A stretch of DNA of 64,000 bases from Atopsyche davidsoni. Its lineage: Eukaryota; Arthropoda; Insecta; Trichoptera; Hydrobiosidae. The position numbers were made by a program, and so were the translations under genes. The stretch is from contig JAILWY010000027.1 of assembly GCA_022113835.1 (NCBI GenBank), positions 8,062,501-8,126,500 of the forward strand, given 5' to 3'. Position 1 is the first letter of the stretch, and every line of letters starts with the position of its first letter. Under the pieces are notes generated by a model that worked only from the letters and a program-made list of their open reading frames with translations, was not told the origin of the DNA and made no database searches. Positions 13,299 to 24,214 of this stretch are shown here, in pieces.

Positions 13299-13767
13299 GT
13301 CGCTAGATGGCATTTAGAAATTAAATAATTTTCTTATGAACAGCCTTCTAGTTTAACTTTGTTTTATGATCATAGATGGCACTGTGTTGCTAAATTGTGC
13401 AACAGTAGAAAATAAAAATTTAAAAAGAATTCAAACAAACAACGAGTCGTTACTTAATAGGATAAAAAAAATTAAAATGGTTTCAAACATAATTTTTTTT
13501 CAAATTACAATATTATATAAAAAATAAAATATCTAATTCATATATTTTATTACGTAGCTTGTTTTTACATCTTATCGGGAAATGAATTATTGTTAGACAT
13601 TTATTATAACCTCTAATCGTAGATCATTTTATACATGTTGATCAAAAGCATTTTAAAATCGTATATTCGTCAATTTCGGTTTAAATTGTTGCATATATAA
13701 CATCAAGAAAATTTTACTAAAAATTTATTTTTTTTCTAGTTTTTTCTACTCGTCGCTAGATGGCATT
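13299..13767 (+). repeat. Cluster of CTAGATGGCA motifs
   Basis: GTCGCTAGATGGCATT occurs identically at 13,299-13,314 and 13,752-13,767. TAGATGGCAC lies between them (13,373-13,382), and TAGATGGCAA is found at 44,434. The core resembles an insect CTCF core (AG[A/G]TGGC). Both 16-mers are followed at similar distance by TTAAATAATTT, so a diverged dispersed repeat is an equally good explanation. Confidence 0.4.
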
Positions 13768-13999
13768 AGCACTGTTAAATAATTTGATTGCAAAAATCAT
13801 TTATTGATGTGATTTATGTCTTATGATCCGATTAAACTATTCATAGATCGTTTATCATAAGAGATAGCCTTTACGTGCCAAAATAAATTATGTTAAAACA
13901 GAAATAACAATATGCAAATTTTTCAGACAGCATTTTATAAATACGCCTCAAAAACAAAAAAAAATAGGTAACTACTACTGCCAAAATATCGGACTAATC

Positions 14000-14175
14000 C
14001 CCGGCCAGGCAGCGTAACATAATCCCCATCGCCTGAGTGGCAGGAGCTCCCCCTCCCCCTCCCCTCCCCCACCCCTGCAGCGGCCATGCTGGCGGCCATT
14101 GCGCGGCGGGGAGGGGCCGTGACGTCACGGGTCGGGCGCGGGACCCTCGCCAAGGATGATTGACAAGCGAGGGGA
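14000..14175. promoter_or_regulatory. GC-rich island with C-tract and CRE palindrome
   Basis: Contains an almost uninterrupted C-rich tract at about 14,049-14,076 (G-quadruplex-capable on the - strand), two GCCAT Pho-type cores near 14,083-14,100, and the perfect 14-bp palindrome CCGTGACGTCACGG at 14,117-14,130. ATGATTGACAAG, an Exd/Hth-like site, follows at about 14,157. This mix recalls Hox enhancers or Polycomb response elements. Open frames here on the - strand are Pro/Ala-rich composition artefacts. Confidence 0.42.
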
Positions 14176-14409
14176 CTGGAGCACGAAAGAACCACGCACT
14201 CACATTGTATTGGTAGATCCAAGCTACGGATGTACACGAGCATGTCGACGTGTTCATTCTCCCTGCCCAATTGAATGGCCATAAATCATTATATTATAAC
14301 ATACCTATCGGAATAAAAAAGGTACTCTTTCACAGCTTCCAAGATCATTTGTATATTTCACTGATGTCGTAAACTCAAGCCGTTAAAAAATCTACAAACT
14401 CTATTTGTA

Positions 14410-14535
14410 ATATTGTAACTCAATAACGAAATAGAGAAACTCGTGTACGCTACCACCTAAGCCACATGTTGTAAGCCCCACAACCTGCACCAGGAGCAAG
14501 GGACGGTCACATACCGTATCGTAAACATACCCCTA
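14410..14535 (+). repeat. Dispersed repeat R2, copy 1
   Basis: A block of roughly 120 bp including ACCTAAGCC and TTGTAAGCCCCACAACCTGC, shared with 43,057-43,175 (+) and, inverted, 43,930-44,043. No coding or tRNA-like signature. Family unknown to me. Confidence 0.55.
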
Positions 14536-15600
14536 ACAAGTATTGTTGATTAACATAAAATAAATCAAAGATTCTTGAAGTATAATTTAATTATTTTTAT
14601 AGGTATATTCTGGCGACTTGAAGGATATACAATCTACTGAATGGTGTAAAAATAACTAAAAACTGTTGTATTGTTTAATAATAGTCATATTTACTTTTAT
14701 GAATAAAATAGGTACTTTTTCATTATAATAACTAGACCGAATATATGCCACTTCATAGACTAACAAGCGAAGGGTACGGTTTATAAAAACAACTACATCG
14801 TTTTTATATTGTATTAGAATAGTCATTTTAATATATTTTATTTTTATCAAGGTGTATGCTTTCTTATGAATAAAAACAATAAATCTATCAGAATGTCTAA
14901 AAGTATTTAATAATATATTATGTATTATCATAGCAGCTGTAGAACCATATAAGACTATGACTATATAAATCAACATTATATTTAATGCAAAAGGATACAA
15001 TAGAAGACGTTATATTTAGTAAACAATTTAATTACGCTGTTATTGTCATGACCAATAAATATATGTTTTATATTGATATGATTATGATTGATGCAAAATA
15101 TATTAACAGAAAATCGTCATATAAGTACCTGATTTCTAAAACTTGAAACTATAAATCATGTTATTTAAAATACGGTAATAAATACGATTATTAATATTTT
15201 GCCTTATTCAAATAGGGATTTTTTGACACCACGGCATTCAATAAACACTGTCTGATAATTCCTAATAGCTCACAGTCTCCAGAAATCTAAAATGTATGAA
15301 ATCTGTGAGTGAGCGTACCTCTCCGAGCGAAAGGCTTTCAATCAAAGGCGTCTATTTATATTCTAAATTTTAAGTATATAAACATTTGGGTCTATTTTTG
15401 TATAAATTGAACCGAAAAACTTTTCAACCGTTTTTCGCACTTCCCTAAAAGCATTTATGAAATCTTTTTTTTAAGTTGAATCCATGAGTTTGAAAAATAA
15501 TTGATTATATTCAATCGTTTCGGATATAATACAAATGCGCTGTTTGTTTTAAAACTGGGTTACAGCGCGGATTCAGAATCCCGTAAAACGTCCCCGCCTA
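14536..15600. other. AT-rich spacer
   Basis: Contains a 114-codon - strand frame (14,656-15,000) rich in Ile/Tyr/Lys/Asn with no recognisable domain, treated as chance. Nothing else recognised. Confidence 0.4.
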
Positions 15601-15629
15601 TACCTGGTGCGTATGCTAATGTAAAAATG

Positions 15630-15735
15630 AGAGTTGTCCGTCGCCAGACTCGAACCCGGCCCGGTCAGTATTTGCGCCTTTGTAATAAACCAAGTCAGAT
15701 GGGAAGAATTCAGCCACACGACCGTACGCCGTAGG
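15630..15735 (-). repeat. tRNA-derived SINE-like fragment
   Basis: On the - strand, GGGTTCGAGTC (about 15,650) is an excellent RNA polymerase III B-box. An A-box-like GTGTGGCTGAATTC lies about 55 bp upstream at the expected spacing. The sequence does not fold as a normal tRNA gene in my reading, so a SINE or tRNA pseudogene is likelier. Confidence 0.45.
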
Positions 15736-15939
15736 GTGACCACCCCCCAATCCGCACAATGAACTGGGACAGAAATACATTCCGCTTTTAGTATCAAAGA
15801 CATCTACAAAGACTTGCTATCAATATTACTAATAAGATAAATCAGAATTATTTATATATTTTTTTTTTATTTATTATTTTATTGTGTTATTTATAATTTT
15901 TCTTGGGTAAACAATACAACGCAGTTCGCTAATCGACGT

Positions 15940-15966
15940 GCCCCAGCGTGTGTAGGCAGCTCAATG
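15940..15966 (+). repeat. Partial MITE terminus
   Basis: GCGTGTGTAGGCAGCTC matches the right terminus of the GCNGCCTAC MITE family. The interior motif CCGATAGCGTCCC follows at about 15,989. No intact pair of ends was found. Confidence 0.4.
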
Positions 15967-16325
15967 AAGCTCAATGATTTGCAATCAGCCGATAGCGTCC
16001 CTTCATTGAGGGTGTTTTTTTTTAGATTTTGACTGCACACTAACATTCTTTGATTTGCATGTAGTAAAATAAATCGTTTCCTATAAAAAGTTGAACCACT
16101 TCATACACACTTTGCGGATTACTTGGCATCACAACAACACCACTTTGTCCTAAAAATTGTTCAATAATTGGAGGATTATCGTTCTCTGACCACTCCACTT
16201 CTTCATTGTCACTTTGTTCAGAATTGGTAGAAGTACCGTTGACGAGTCCTTAACAAACATTACGAGCTGTAAACCTAAAGAGTAAAATGACCTTCTGCCG
16301 CTTTTAGAGTAAACACATTCAAAAA

Positions 16326-16378
16326 CGTATTAATACGCGCGTTTAGACGGCAGTCCGCGAAACGGGTACTAGTACCCG
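16326..16378. promoter_or_regulatory. Two perfect palindromes
   Basis: CGTATTAATACG at 16,326-16,337 and CGGGTACTAGTACCCG at 16,363-16,378 are both perfect palindromes, only 25 bp apart, at the left margin of a GC-rich island. Their function is unknown. They could bind homodimers or be a cruciform-prone element. Confidence 0.35.
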
Positions 16379-16429
16379 CCTCGCCTTTAGTGTGATACGA
16401 TAGAAGGCTGCAATAAAATTTGAATTTAA

Positions 16430-16625
16430 ATATGTGGCGTTCCCCCGCCGTGATATCGGAGCGTCACCCTGCTCGTGGGGTCCCCGGTCCAGGTCGGGTC
16501 CACGGAGGCTCATAAAAACGGCAATAAATCTTTCGCCGCCGCCCCTGCGCCCCAAGGACAGCCGCTCGCCCGCCGGCCGGAGCCGGCGACCAGCTCCGCC
16601 GGGCATGAGCAGACAGCTGATAATC
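16430..16625. promoter_or_regulatory. GC-rich island
   Basis: Strongly GC-rich, with overlapping frames on both strands that are composition artefacts (Pro/Arg-rich, no domain). Candidate regulatory island adjoining the palindrome pair. Confidence 0.3.
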
Positions 16626-16996
16626 ACTTTCAATTCCGACAAAAGTACTATTTTTTTTATTTTTTTTAAATCCATATCGTCAATATTTAAGTCCACGACA
16701 CACTGGTTTAATTAGCCACACTCAAATATGAATAGCCGAATGGCTAGGAGGTTACAAATATTTGTAAGCGCTTTCGCCTTAGAAGCGATTTTTTCAGACG
16801 CAAGAACTGAAGTTTAAAAAATAAATATATACGTGCAACATTATACGAACGTAATTGCATTGGAGATCGATTTCTTAATATCTGACCAATCAGGCAACGG
16901 CTTTTGTGTTTACCACAGAAATTCAGTAATTCGTTTTATCATCATACAGAATGATAGGATTCAAATTTCTGCAGTTGCTGAGGCTGCAAGATATCG

Positions 16997-17010
16997 GTTG
17001 TCATGGCAAC
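16997..17010. promoter_or_regulatory. RFX X-box-like palindrome (site 1)
   Basis: GTTGTCATGGCAAC lies within the 18-bp near-perfect palindrome CGGTTGTCATGGCAACCG (16,995-17,012). It fits the RFX X-box consensus GTNRCC-N-RGYAAC with one deviation. Two further copies, identical to each other, occur at 35,307 and 39,200. Overlapping GCCAT/ATGGC also offers a Pho/YY1 reading. Confidence 0.5.
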
Positions 17011-17175
17011 CGCGCCTCCTAGTTCGCCATTGGGGGACCTTTTTTATCGGCCGTCGCGGGTCAAAAAAAGTCTGGAGGAAGCGGCGGGGTGAGGGGGGGG
17101 GGAGGCGGGAGGGGGGACTCCCGGAATTGGCTGCCCTACCTGGTCAAGGTGAATTGTGCAACCGGCTAACCTGAA
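17011..17175. promoter_or_regulatory. GC-rich island with G-tract
   Basis: Continues from the X-box. A run of G interrupted by single A/C bases at about 17,089-17,116 has at least four G-runs of three or more and could form a G-quadruplex. No protein-coding support. Confidence 0.35.
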
Positions 17176-18090
17176 TTCTAGAGTGCCGACATTATACGGG
17201 GTTTTCCTTGTGCGCGAACCGTAATATTCGGAATCATCCACTGAAGCGCAGGTGCGGCGTCGAGCTGCAAAACCCGCTCTGGATATTTCTTAAATAAAAA
17301 AAATTAACATGCATTTGATAAATAAATATTTTTTCCATACTGGACCGGCCTGTGGGAGCTATCGCGGAATTTGTAAAAAAAAAATTCAATCGGCAGCCGA
17401 GCCGAAAGACTCCCTCGGATACGACGAAAATCAATACGAGTCTTTGGATACATTCAATATGGCACCGCTGGAAAAGATTCCTAATAATGACAACTGACCT
17501 TTAAAACCCCCAAAATACTTGTTACGGAAATGGCGGACGAACTTTCCCCAGCGGATATAGCGAGGCACGAGGCACAGATATAAAAATAAACAACTCAATC
17601 ACGCTTTTATCAGTTGCGTGTATTGAATTTCATACATCTATACTCAATCAAGTATATTCGTTTACCCGATCGCAAATATTAGCCAAATGGTGCAATAGTG
17701 AGATTTTTAATTTGGTCTGATAAAGCCCTCGAAAGGAGAGAACATTTGTTTTCAAAACAGTCCTGATGAAATATCGAGAATAAGTAAGCATACATGCTAT
17801 TAATTTTATTATAGATAATGAAATAATGTATTTATACCTATAAAAACAATTAGAGATAATGCATTCTATATATACCTGTAAATTAAATAAATATATTTTA
17901 AAAGTTATTTTTTTATAACTGAATTGGAGGATAAATATTGCTCATAAAAAAATTTAAATTTGATAGCTACAGGTTTCTTTGAAAAATATATGCGATAAAT
18001 GCGTCGTTAATTGATATTGTTTTCATATATTAAATGCCATCAGACAATATATTTATAAATCACCCTTTAAATATGACAGAATTGTAAATT
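17176..18090. other. AT-rich spacer
   Basis: Some GC-richer sequence to about 17.57 kb, then AT-rich. No gene or repeat recognised. Confidence 0.4.
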
Positions 18091-18228
18091 AAAGCTGCCT
18101 TCACACGTTGTGACACAAGTAAAAACCAAACCGGCTATAGCGTCTTCTTGTGCATTGCTTACACCAAAAGTACGCACACTACTGCTCAGTTGTCGATTTT
18201 ATCCCTACGAGTATAGGCTGCTTTATAC
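18091..18228. mobile_element. MITE of the GCNGCCTAC family
   Basis: The left end AAAGCTGCCTTCACACGTTG and right end TATAGGCTGCTTT are inverted copies of each other at their tips. The interior carries the family's CTATAGCGTC-like motif. At about 138 bp it has no coding capacity and was presumably mobilised by a transposase elsewhere in the genome. Confidence 0.55.
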
Positions 18229-18879
18229 TTACAACTGAAAATTTAAAAAAAGACTAAAGGGACATGTTTAAAATGTTATGGTGTTTATTCACTGCATTCA
18301 ATTAATCGTTATAAAAGTTTGATGAATTAGCAGTTTCGACCGGCTACAGTTACAAGTGATATTTGTCTTTTGTGCAAGTCACGCGGAATTGTCGTGAAGT
18401 CGACCGTCAGCTACTGACTACAGATTTACTAACTTTTGTGTATTGGGGACAACCGGGGCAGTGAATGTACTGATAGATTAAATATATGTATTTATAAATA
18501 TATATATATAAATATATAATGCGTCAAATTTATATATATAAATTTTTTTTTGATTTTGTGTGAAACTGTGCCTAACTTTTTGGACGAAATTTTCTCTACC
18601 TAAGTATAATCATAACAAAATAATTTTATTGATTGTGTACCGTACATTTTTATTTTGGAAAGTCGAATCAAGCAAATATGTTAAATTATTTGTGCAGGCT
18701 GTGTTTCAAAACCTAAAATAAACCTTCGTTGCAATAAATTCAGTAATAACCTGAAAATACGGTGTACGTGTAACACCATGCAATTTATGCAGGTAACCGG
18801 TATAAATAGCCCGCGCTTTGAAACCATTTCGCAAACAGCCGACTGCGCGTACAAAGGCGTCACAAGAACCCATACGTGC
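18229..18879. other. AT-rich spacer
   Basis: Includes a simple TATA-rich tract at 18.48-18.54 kb. Nothing else recognised. Confidence 0.45.
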
Positions 18880-19110
18880 GTCCATTAAAAAGCGTGACAG
18901 AAAAAGTCGGAGTTGCCCGCGTGTCCATTCAGCCCCGCGCGCCCCGGGTCACCGTGGGGATGATTAATTGACCCGGTGTACCTTTTCGGGACACGTTGGA
19001 GCGCAGTGTATACTATCTGCCGGCCTATTAGGCTCGCCACCCCTGCGGCCAGGTACTCGGCCTGCCAACGGACACTTGGCGGAGCTGGAAATAGTAACAA
19101 ACGTTAAACA
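18880..19110. promoter_or_regulatory. GC-rich island with Hox/Exd composite site
   Basis: A GC-rich island around TGATTAATTG (18,961-18,970), a good match to the Hox/Extradenticle composite consensus. Frames on both strands overlap and encode no known domain. Candidate Hox-responsive enhancer. Confidence 0.38.
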
Positions 19111-19154
19111 CCCCGGTGTAACAATACCAACAATCAAACAAAAAAAAACAATCA

Positions 19155-19270
19155 TTGTACACCATTTGTACTGCTGGTGCCTCTCCTCATAGGAAGTTGG
19201 TGACCGTTTCCTCGAATACATATCTATACTGGGCCAGTATGACTCCCGACTCTCAGCACTGATGTAAATT
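19155..19270 (-). repeat. LINE-tail repeat, copy 3
   Basis: On the - strand the frame equivalent to copy 2 reads LAQYRYVFEETVTNFL and a stop, then GAGGAGAGGCACCAGCAG as in copy 2. This is the same 3' terminus as at 10.7 kb, inserted in the opposite orientation and truncated at its 5' end. Confidence 0.55.
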
Positions 19271-19824
19271 CCGCACCCCTGTAAGTTCCCTCCTTTTAAT
19301 GCCCGTTTTATCTTCGATTTTTCCTTGGATAATTAGCTGTAGTATGCTATATTTATTTTAATAAAATATGGTTAAAATATGAGACTTGACGCTTTATTTT
19401 TTTTAACCTCATTTGTGACGCAATCAACCGGTGGTATTTTGAAGGATTCTCCTATAAAACCACAATTCAATTGCCTCAATTTTTCGCATCGTAGCAACAA
19501 AGAATAACTGGGACAGTATTCATATTTATATTTATTTATTTATATTTAATTTTTAAAGACTACCGAGTCAATAAATCATACCACTCTTTAAGAATAGAAG
19601 ACCGACAACTAAAGTGGCAAGTGGGCATACTATTCATAGCAATCGGAAGCATTTGTGGCTGTTACGGACTTGTTACTATACGTCTCTCGAATTCCACAAA
19701 AAAAAATTACAATTCACTTGTGAAAATGAATTTAAAAATAAATCAATTATTATTACTAATATGATTAGGCACATTAGTTCATACATAGAAGATGATTCAA
19801 AGAAACTCTCAGAAAAATATCATC
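19271..19824. other. AT-rich spacer
   Basis: No gene recognised. Confidence 0.4.
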
Positions 19825-19900
19825 GTGATTTGTGTGGGATTTGAACCCAGATCCCCTGGCTTACATGGCCGGTGTACTAACCCTTGTACTAACGAATCAC
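19825..19900 (-). repeat. tRNA-derived SINE, copy B
   Basis: The - strand carries a 76-nt tRNA-like body starting GTGATTCG, with the B-box GGGTTCAAATC inside a TTCAAAT T-loop flanked by GGG/CCC, and ending AAATCAC. It is clearly homologous to 36,194-36,269, and both copies continue with GATGATATT. The terminal pairing is a 9-bp stem with one mismatch rather than a 7-bp acceptor, and the D-arm is disrupted, so this is a SINE head rather than a functional tRNA gene. Confidence 0.65.
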
Positions 19901-21164
19901 TTCCGTTTATCGAGAATTTTTAACAATCATACTCTACATATGAACCAATGTGCCCAGGCCAACCAATATTTCATTATTATGTATAATAAAATCAATTATT
20001 ATACATAATAAGCAAAAAGGTATTATACTTATATTTCATCGCTCAATTATGCTTATATGGAATTTCATACATGAAATAATTTTGTTATTTTTAATTAATT
20101 ATAAATACTCATGATTTGTCAATTTATTTTTGCATTTGAGAAAAAAACATTTTTTTAATAATTTTATTATTTATGAGACAAAAGTAAATAGCGCCAGTGC
20201 CCAATGAAAATGTAATCATTCAATAGTAAAATATATTTAACTAAATAATATTCGGAAGTTATATTTTACTGAATTTTTTTTCCAAAGTAGTGTATTTTGA
20301 AACAAGTGAATGCATTAAATTTAAATTTAAAATACATCATTCGCATTTATATTTCAGGTAAAAAAAAATAAAACATTAATCTTAATTATGTTATTATCGC
20401 TTCGTATCGATCTAATGCTCCCCTCATACCCCGGGAGCTTTTTACATACAATAATACCATTAATATAATAAGGGATGAAAAACAGCGGGCAGTGTAAGGG
20501 CAGACACATTACTACGAAGATGTGAAACCAAACTTTGAAATTGTTAAAAAAATATTTAATGTTTAATAACAATCAGTGATTTAGTTGTGAATTTATAGAT
20601 ATAAATAAAATAAATATTTTAAAAATTAATCGTTAAAATATTTTATTTACGATTTACTGTGCAGCGTATATATTTTGTTTTGTTTAATAAAAAAATTCAT
20701 TTGAATCAATTCAATATAAGATAAATCATAAATCTGATTTCATTTCAACAACCTCATGAATTCATAGCGTATTATGTAGAGTCACGTACAAAGCCAAATC
20801 TATATAAACCATGGCTAGACGATGTCAGGCCTGCTATTTTATGATTTTAGAACCCATAAAACCGTAAAATAAAAAAACAAACATGACGAGACTACAGCAT
20901 AAATTAAACCACGGATGACATAGACTCGGTTTAGCGAATGTTTCTGCATATAGTAAAAAATATCAGTAATAAAATATTAACCAATATATAAAATATGCGT
21001 GCGTAAATACAGTTATATAATTTAAATATATTAAGGCTTTGATTGTGAATAAGTACAAAAATTATTTTTAAAACTTGGTTAATTATAAAAATAAATAATT
21101 TAGTAAAAGAGAAGGCTTTAGGTAAACGTCAAATCGCTGATATTTTATTAGAATATCACCCTTA
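19901..21164. other. AT-rich spacer
   Basis: No gene or repeat recognised. Confidence 0.45.
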
Positions 21165-21310
21165 GATTGTGGGTTTTGTGCACATCCCTTGCTGGCTCTC
21201 GGGGTCGTGGGGTGCGGGTCGTTTAGCAGCAGGCAGCGCGGGCAACATGGACGCAGATTGACCGCGGAAGTGCCAATATAACGGCAAGAATGACCGCCAT
21301 TAGCACCCGC
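21165..21310. promoter_or_regulatory. GC-rich island with GCCAT cores
   Basis: A GC-rich patch with two GCCAT cores close together (GACCGCCATTAGCACCCGCC, about 21,290), resembling Pho/YY1-type sites. No coding support. Confidence 0.3.
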
Positions 21311-22139
21311 CATGACTATCAACATCACGAATTAGGATAACTTCAACACTTAACACTGACACCGACAGACAACACCTACTCACATCATTTGGATATTAAC
21401 GGACACTTGATATATTACACAGCTCATCTTGCAATAAACCTCATCGTAAAGCCCAATTCAATAAATTGATAAAATTAAACTTACTAATTTTAATCTTTAC
21501 ATGGTATATGTATAATAGTATAATTACCGATCTTAAATGTTTTGTTTAAAAATATATAAAACCGAATCTCGCTAGTGAACCAGGCACCATGTAGCATTTT
21601 ACCATTGCTTCTCGATCACACAATTATGTTATTACGTTATATTTATGCAACAGATATTTTGGGCAGTACAATTATTTATCATTTGGTGTTTTCGTGTTAC
21701 TTTGAGTCACTGTTTGACACCAACCCCTTTAGAAATCACTCATCACTATTATCTGTTTACAGCATCCTCCTGTTATTCTATTTGAAGGGTTTCTTCAAAA
21801 AGTAATGCTATAATGTGTTTTATACCCCTAACGGATTTTCATATATATATTTTTTTTTATAAATATATATATATTTTGCTTGAAGAAGAATGCAAAGAAT
21901 ATTTTCCTTCATTAGATATAAATGCGGACTGTCAGGCGACTCAAGCCGGCTCAGAAATTCGCGGTATCGTACAAGATAAAAATCTTTAAAAATATTAAGA
22001 AACAAAGATTTACAACATAACTTTGCATATGTATACATAGAAATAACGAAATAAGAAAATATACAACACGTTATTTTTCGCCATCTGAAAAATGGGTTTG
22101 TAGAAATAAATGTATCTGTGGTGTCGGTAATATTTTTAA
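21311..22139. other. AT-rich spacer
   Basis: Includes a TATATA-rich simple tract at 21.84-21.88 kb. No gene recognised. Confidence 0.45.
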
Positions 22140-22295
22140 ATGTCCCCGTTTACGCGACTGGCTGCGGCGCGCAGTTCCGCCACCCTCGGCTACATTCGGC
22201 CATTTTCAATTTCTGTAACATTTTTAATATTACCTTGGCATTGCGTTCGCCCCTCGCTCCCCTCCAGCAGCTGGCGACCGCGGGCGGTGGAGGAA
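22140..22295. promoter_or_regulatory. GC-rich island
   Basis: GC-rich. The three overlapping frames on the two strands have no domain. Candidate regulatory island. Confidence 0.27.
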
Positions 22296-23115
22296 TTTCC
22301 ACAATTTGTAATGTGCGCCGTAAAAAAAATCTAGATAATTCTACAAAGCCTACAACAACTTCCGTCGCGGATAAAAAATTCTCGATTTCTGATAATAACA
22401 CGAGAAATATACACCCCATGTGGTTCAGCGTTTGCATACATTGATTGGCTAAAAAAAAACCGTTTATCAATTTTATTTTAAGCTTAAAATAATTGTTATT
22501 TGTAACAATGTTTTTTTAAATGATAACCCAAGCACGGGATCAGCTTTATTCACAGTATAACGATAAGAAAGTCTTTGAGGGTGGAGTAAAAAATAAAACA
22601 TCGCAAACAAACCCAATGTCTGTACTTAGATCCGTACAAAAATGGCGAACGGATGTAAGCACACTTAGATTTTGTTAAAAGGTGTCATGTTTTGTGCGTT
22701 ATAATAGTCCTCGTCCTAAGTAAGAATAAAATACTTATTTGGCTCACAAATATTATAACCGATTACATTTTGTCCGTCACATCTATTTATATATAGATAT
22801 CCGTTTTCTAGCGCAAAACGCCCTTTACTACGCCAAGCAAATTGCTAGGTCATATATTATTTCTATATAGGGCGTTGTAGATCTTTTACTTTAGATATTT
22901 ATAAGTCATTGTGCGCAGTAATCACTACAGTCTATTTTTAATACGTATTTATATTAATTAAAAAATATCAAAGTGTATTAATATCGTAAAAACTAAGTAG
23001 ATTAATGGGTTATAAATCAGATACAGGGGTGGCAAGAAATCCCATCATTGTTTTGATAATAATATGACATCGTTTAAGTAGAAATCAAACATTGAGAAAA
23101 TCATTAATAACGGAA
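22296..23115. other. AT-rich spacer
   Basis: No gene or repeat recognised. Confidence 0.45.
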
Positions 23116-23119
23116 TAAT

Positions 23120-23350
23120 TCCGGAGGGGAGTGTTGTCGGGCGCTCGCCCACCCCGCCGCCCCCGAGGGCGGGGCGAGGGGGAGGGGGAGGGCGAGGGCC
23201 AGGGGAGGGGGTGGAAGAGGGGGGAGGGAGGGGAGGGGGGAGGGGAGGGCGGCCCGGCGGCGGCGCGATCGATACAGCCGCCGAGCGCCAACGCTCCGCC
23301 CTGCAGCTCGCCGCCCAACTCGCAGCATCACCCCGAAACGCACAAAACAA
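23120..23350. promoter_or_regulatory. GC-rich island with about 90-nt G-rich purine tract
   Basis: Positions 23,161-23,252 are almost entirely G with scattered A and few pyrimidines on the + strand, in (G)3-6 runs. It is the longest G-quadruplex/H-DNA-capable tract in the window. Gly/Arg- and Pro-rich frames on either strand are artefacts of this composition. Sp1/KLF-type and G-tract motifs are common in insect Polycomb response elements, so a regulatory role is plausible. Confidence 0.4.
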
Positions 23351-24199
23351 CCCCTCAGCACTTCTCATAGACCTTAGAAATCGTCTTTGTACATAATGAT
23401 AATCATACATCAATTATTCAAAATAACTGCATATCATTTTAATAATCAGCTGCCGATGTCAAAGAATCAAGCGCACTATTTCGAATACGTTATATTCTAA
23501 AGATCTACACCTTAACATCATGACTGAAGCCTGCGATGAGTCTGTCGATGACTATGCTTCTTCTAGTTTCACCAGACTGTGAGTTTGAAGCACTTAATTC
23601 TACTTAATAATTAACATTAATATATTGTTTGTCACACTGCATGATGTTTGTATGCTATGCAATCGTTATTCATTATCCGTAAACGTATTAACAGATATGC
23701 CGTTTGCCTATTGAATACTTTATTTAAACAATTGTTTTAATTTTTTTTCCTGGTATTCTATTTTAATTATTGTATAGATTATGCAATCAGTTTACAATAT
23801 AAAATAAATTGTAGATTATGGTGTAGCATTTTAAGAATCGTTTATTTCGTTTTTATTGCCACAAAAAAAAACTATTAATACATATTCAAAATTGTTAAAT
23901 AAATATACAATAGAGAGACATTGAAAGTAGGTTTATACGTGATCAAAAACTTTGGTCATTGATTTTGGTTTCTTTTAAAACAGATTGTGGTTTCCAGGTG
24001 GCTTGCTGTATGTGCTCGCTGCGTTTGATTTTACTTAGGTATGTCTAATTATCGCATGAAAGTTTTTAATATCCTCCCAGCGGAAGCAACTAGGTCATCG
24101 AGTGAAAGTGAACCCTTTAAAAAAAAAAATTATCTTATGATTCAAAAATACAATATTTCTGCTGGTCAAAAAAATATCTGTAAAAATTGCGCAAATTAT
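23351..24199. other. AT-rich spacer
   Basis: No gene or repeat recognised. Confidence 0.45.
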
Positions 24200-24214
24200 A
24201 ATTAAAAAATCCGT

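Noticed and set aside
13935..14282. Two - strand frames of 87 and 115 codons
   Set aside because: Overlap a C-tract and palindromes; Pro/Ala-rich, no recognisable family.
14656..15000. 114-codon - strand frame
   Set aside because: AT-driven Ile/Tyr/Lys composition with no domain.
23045..23413. 122-codon Pro/Arg-rich - strand frame
   Set aside because: Entirely explained by the G/C tract; frames open on both strands at once and no domain is present.
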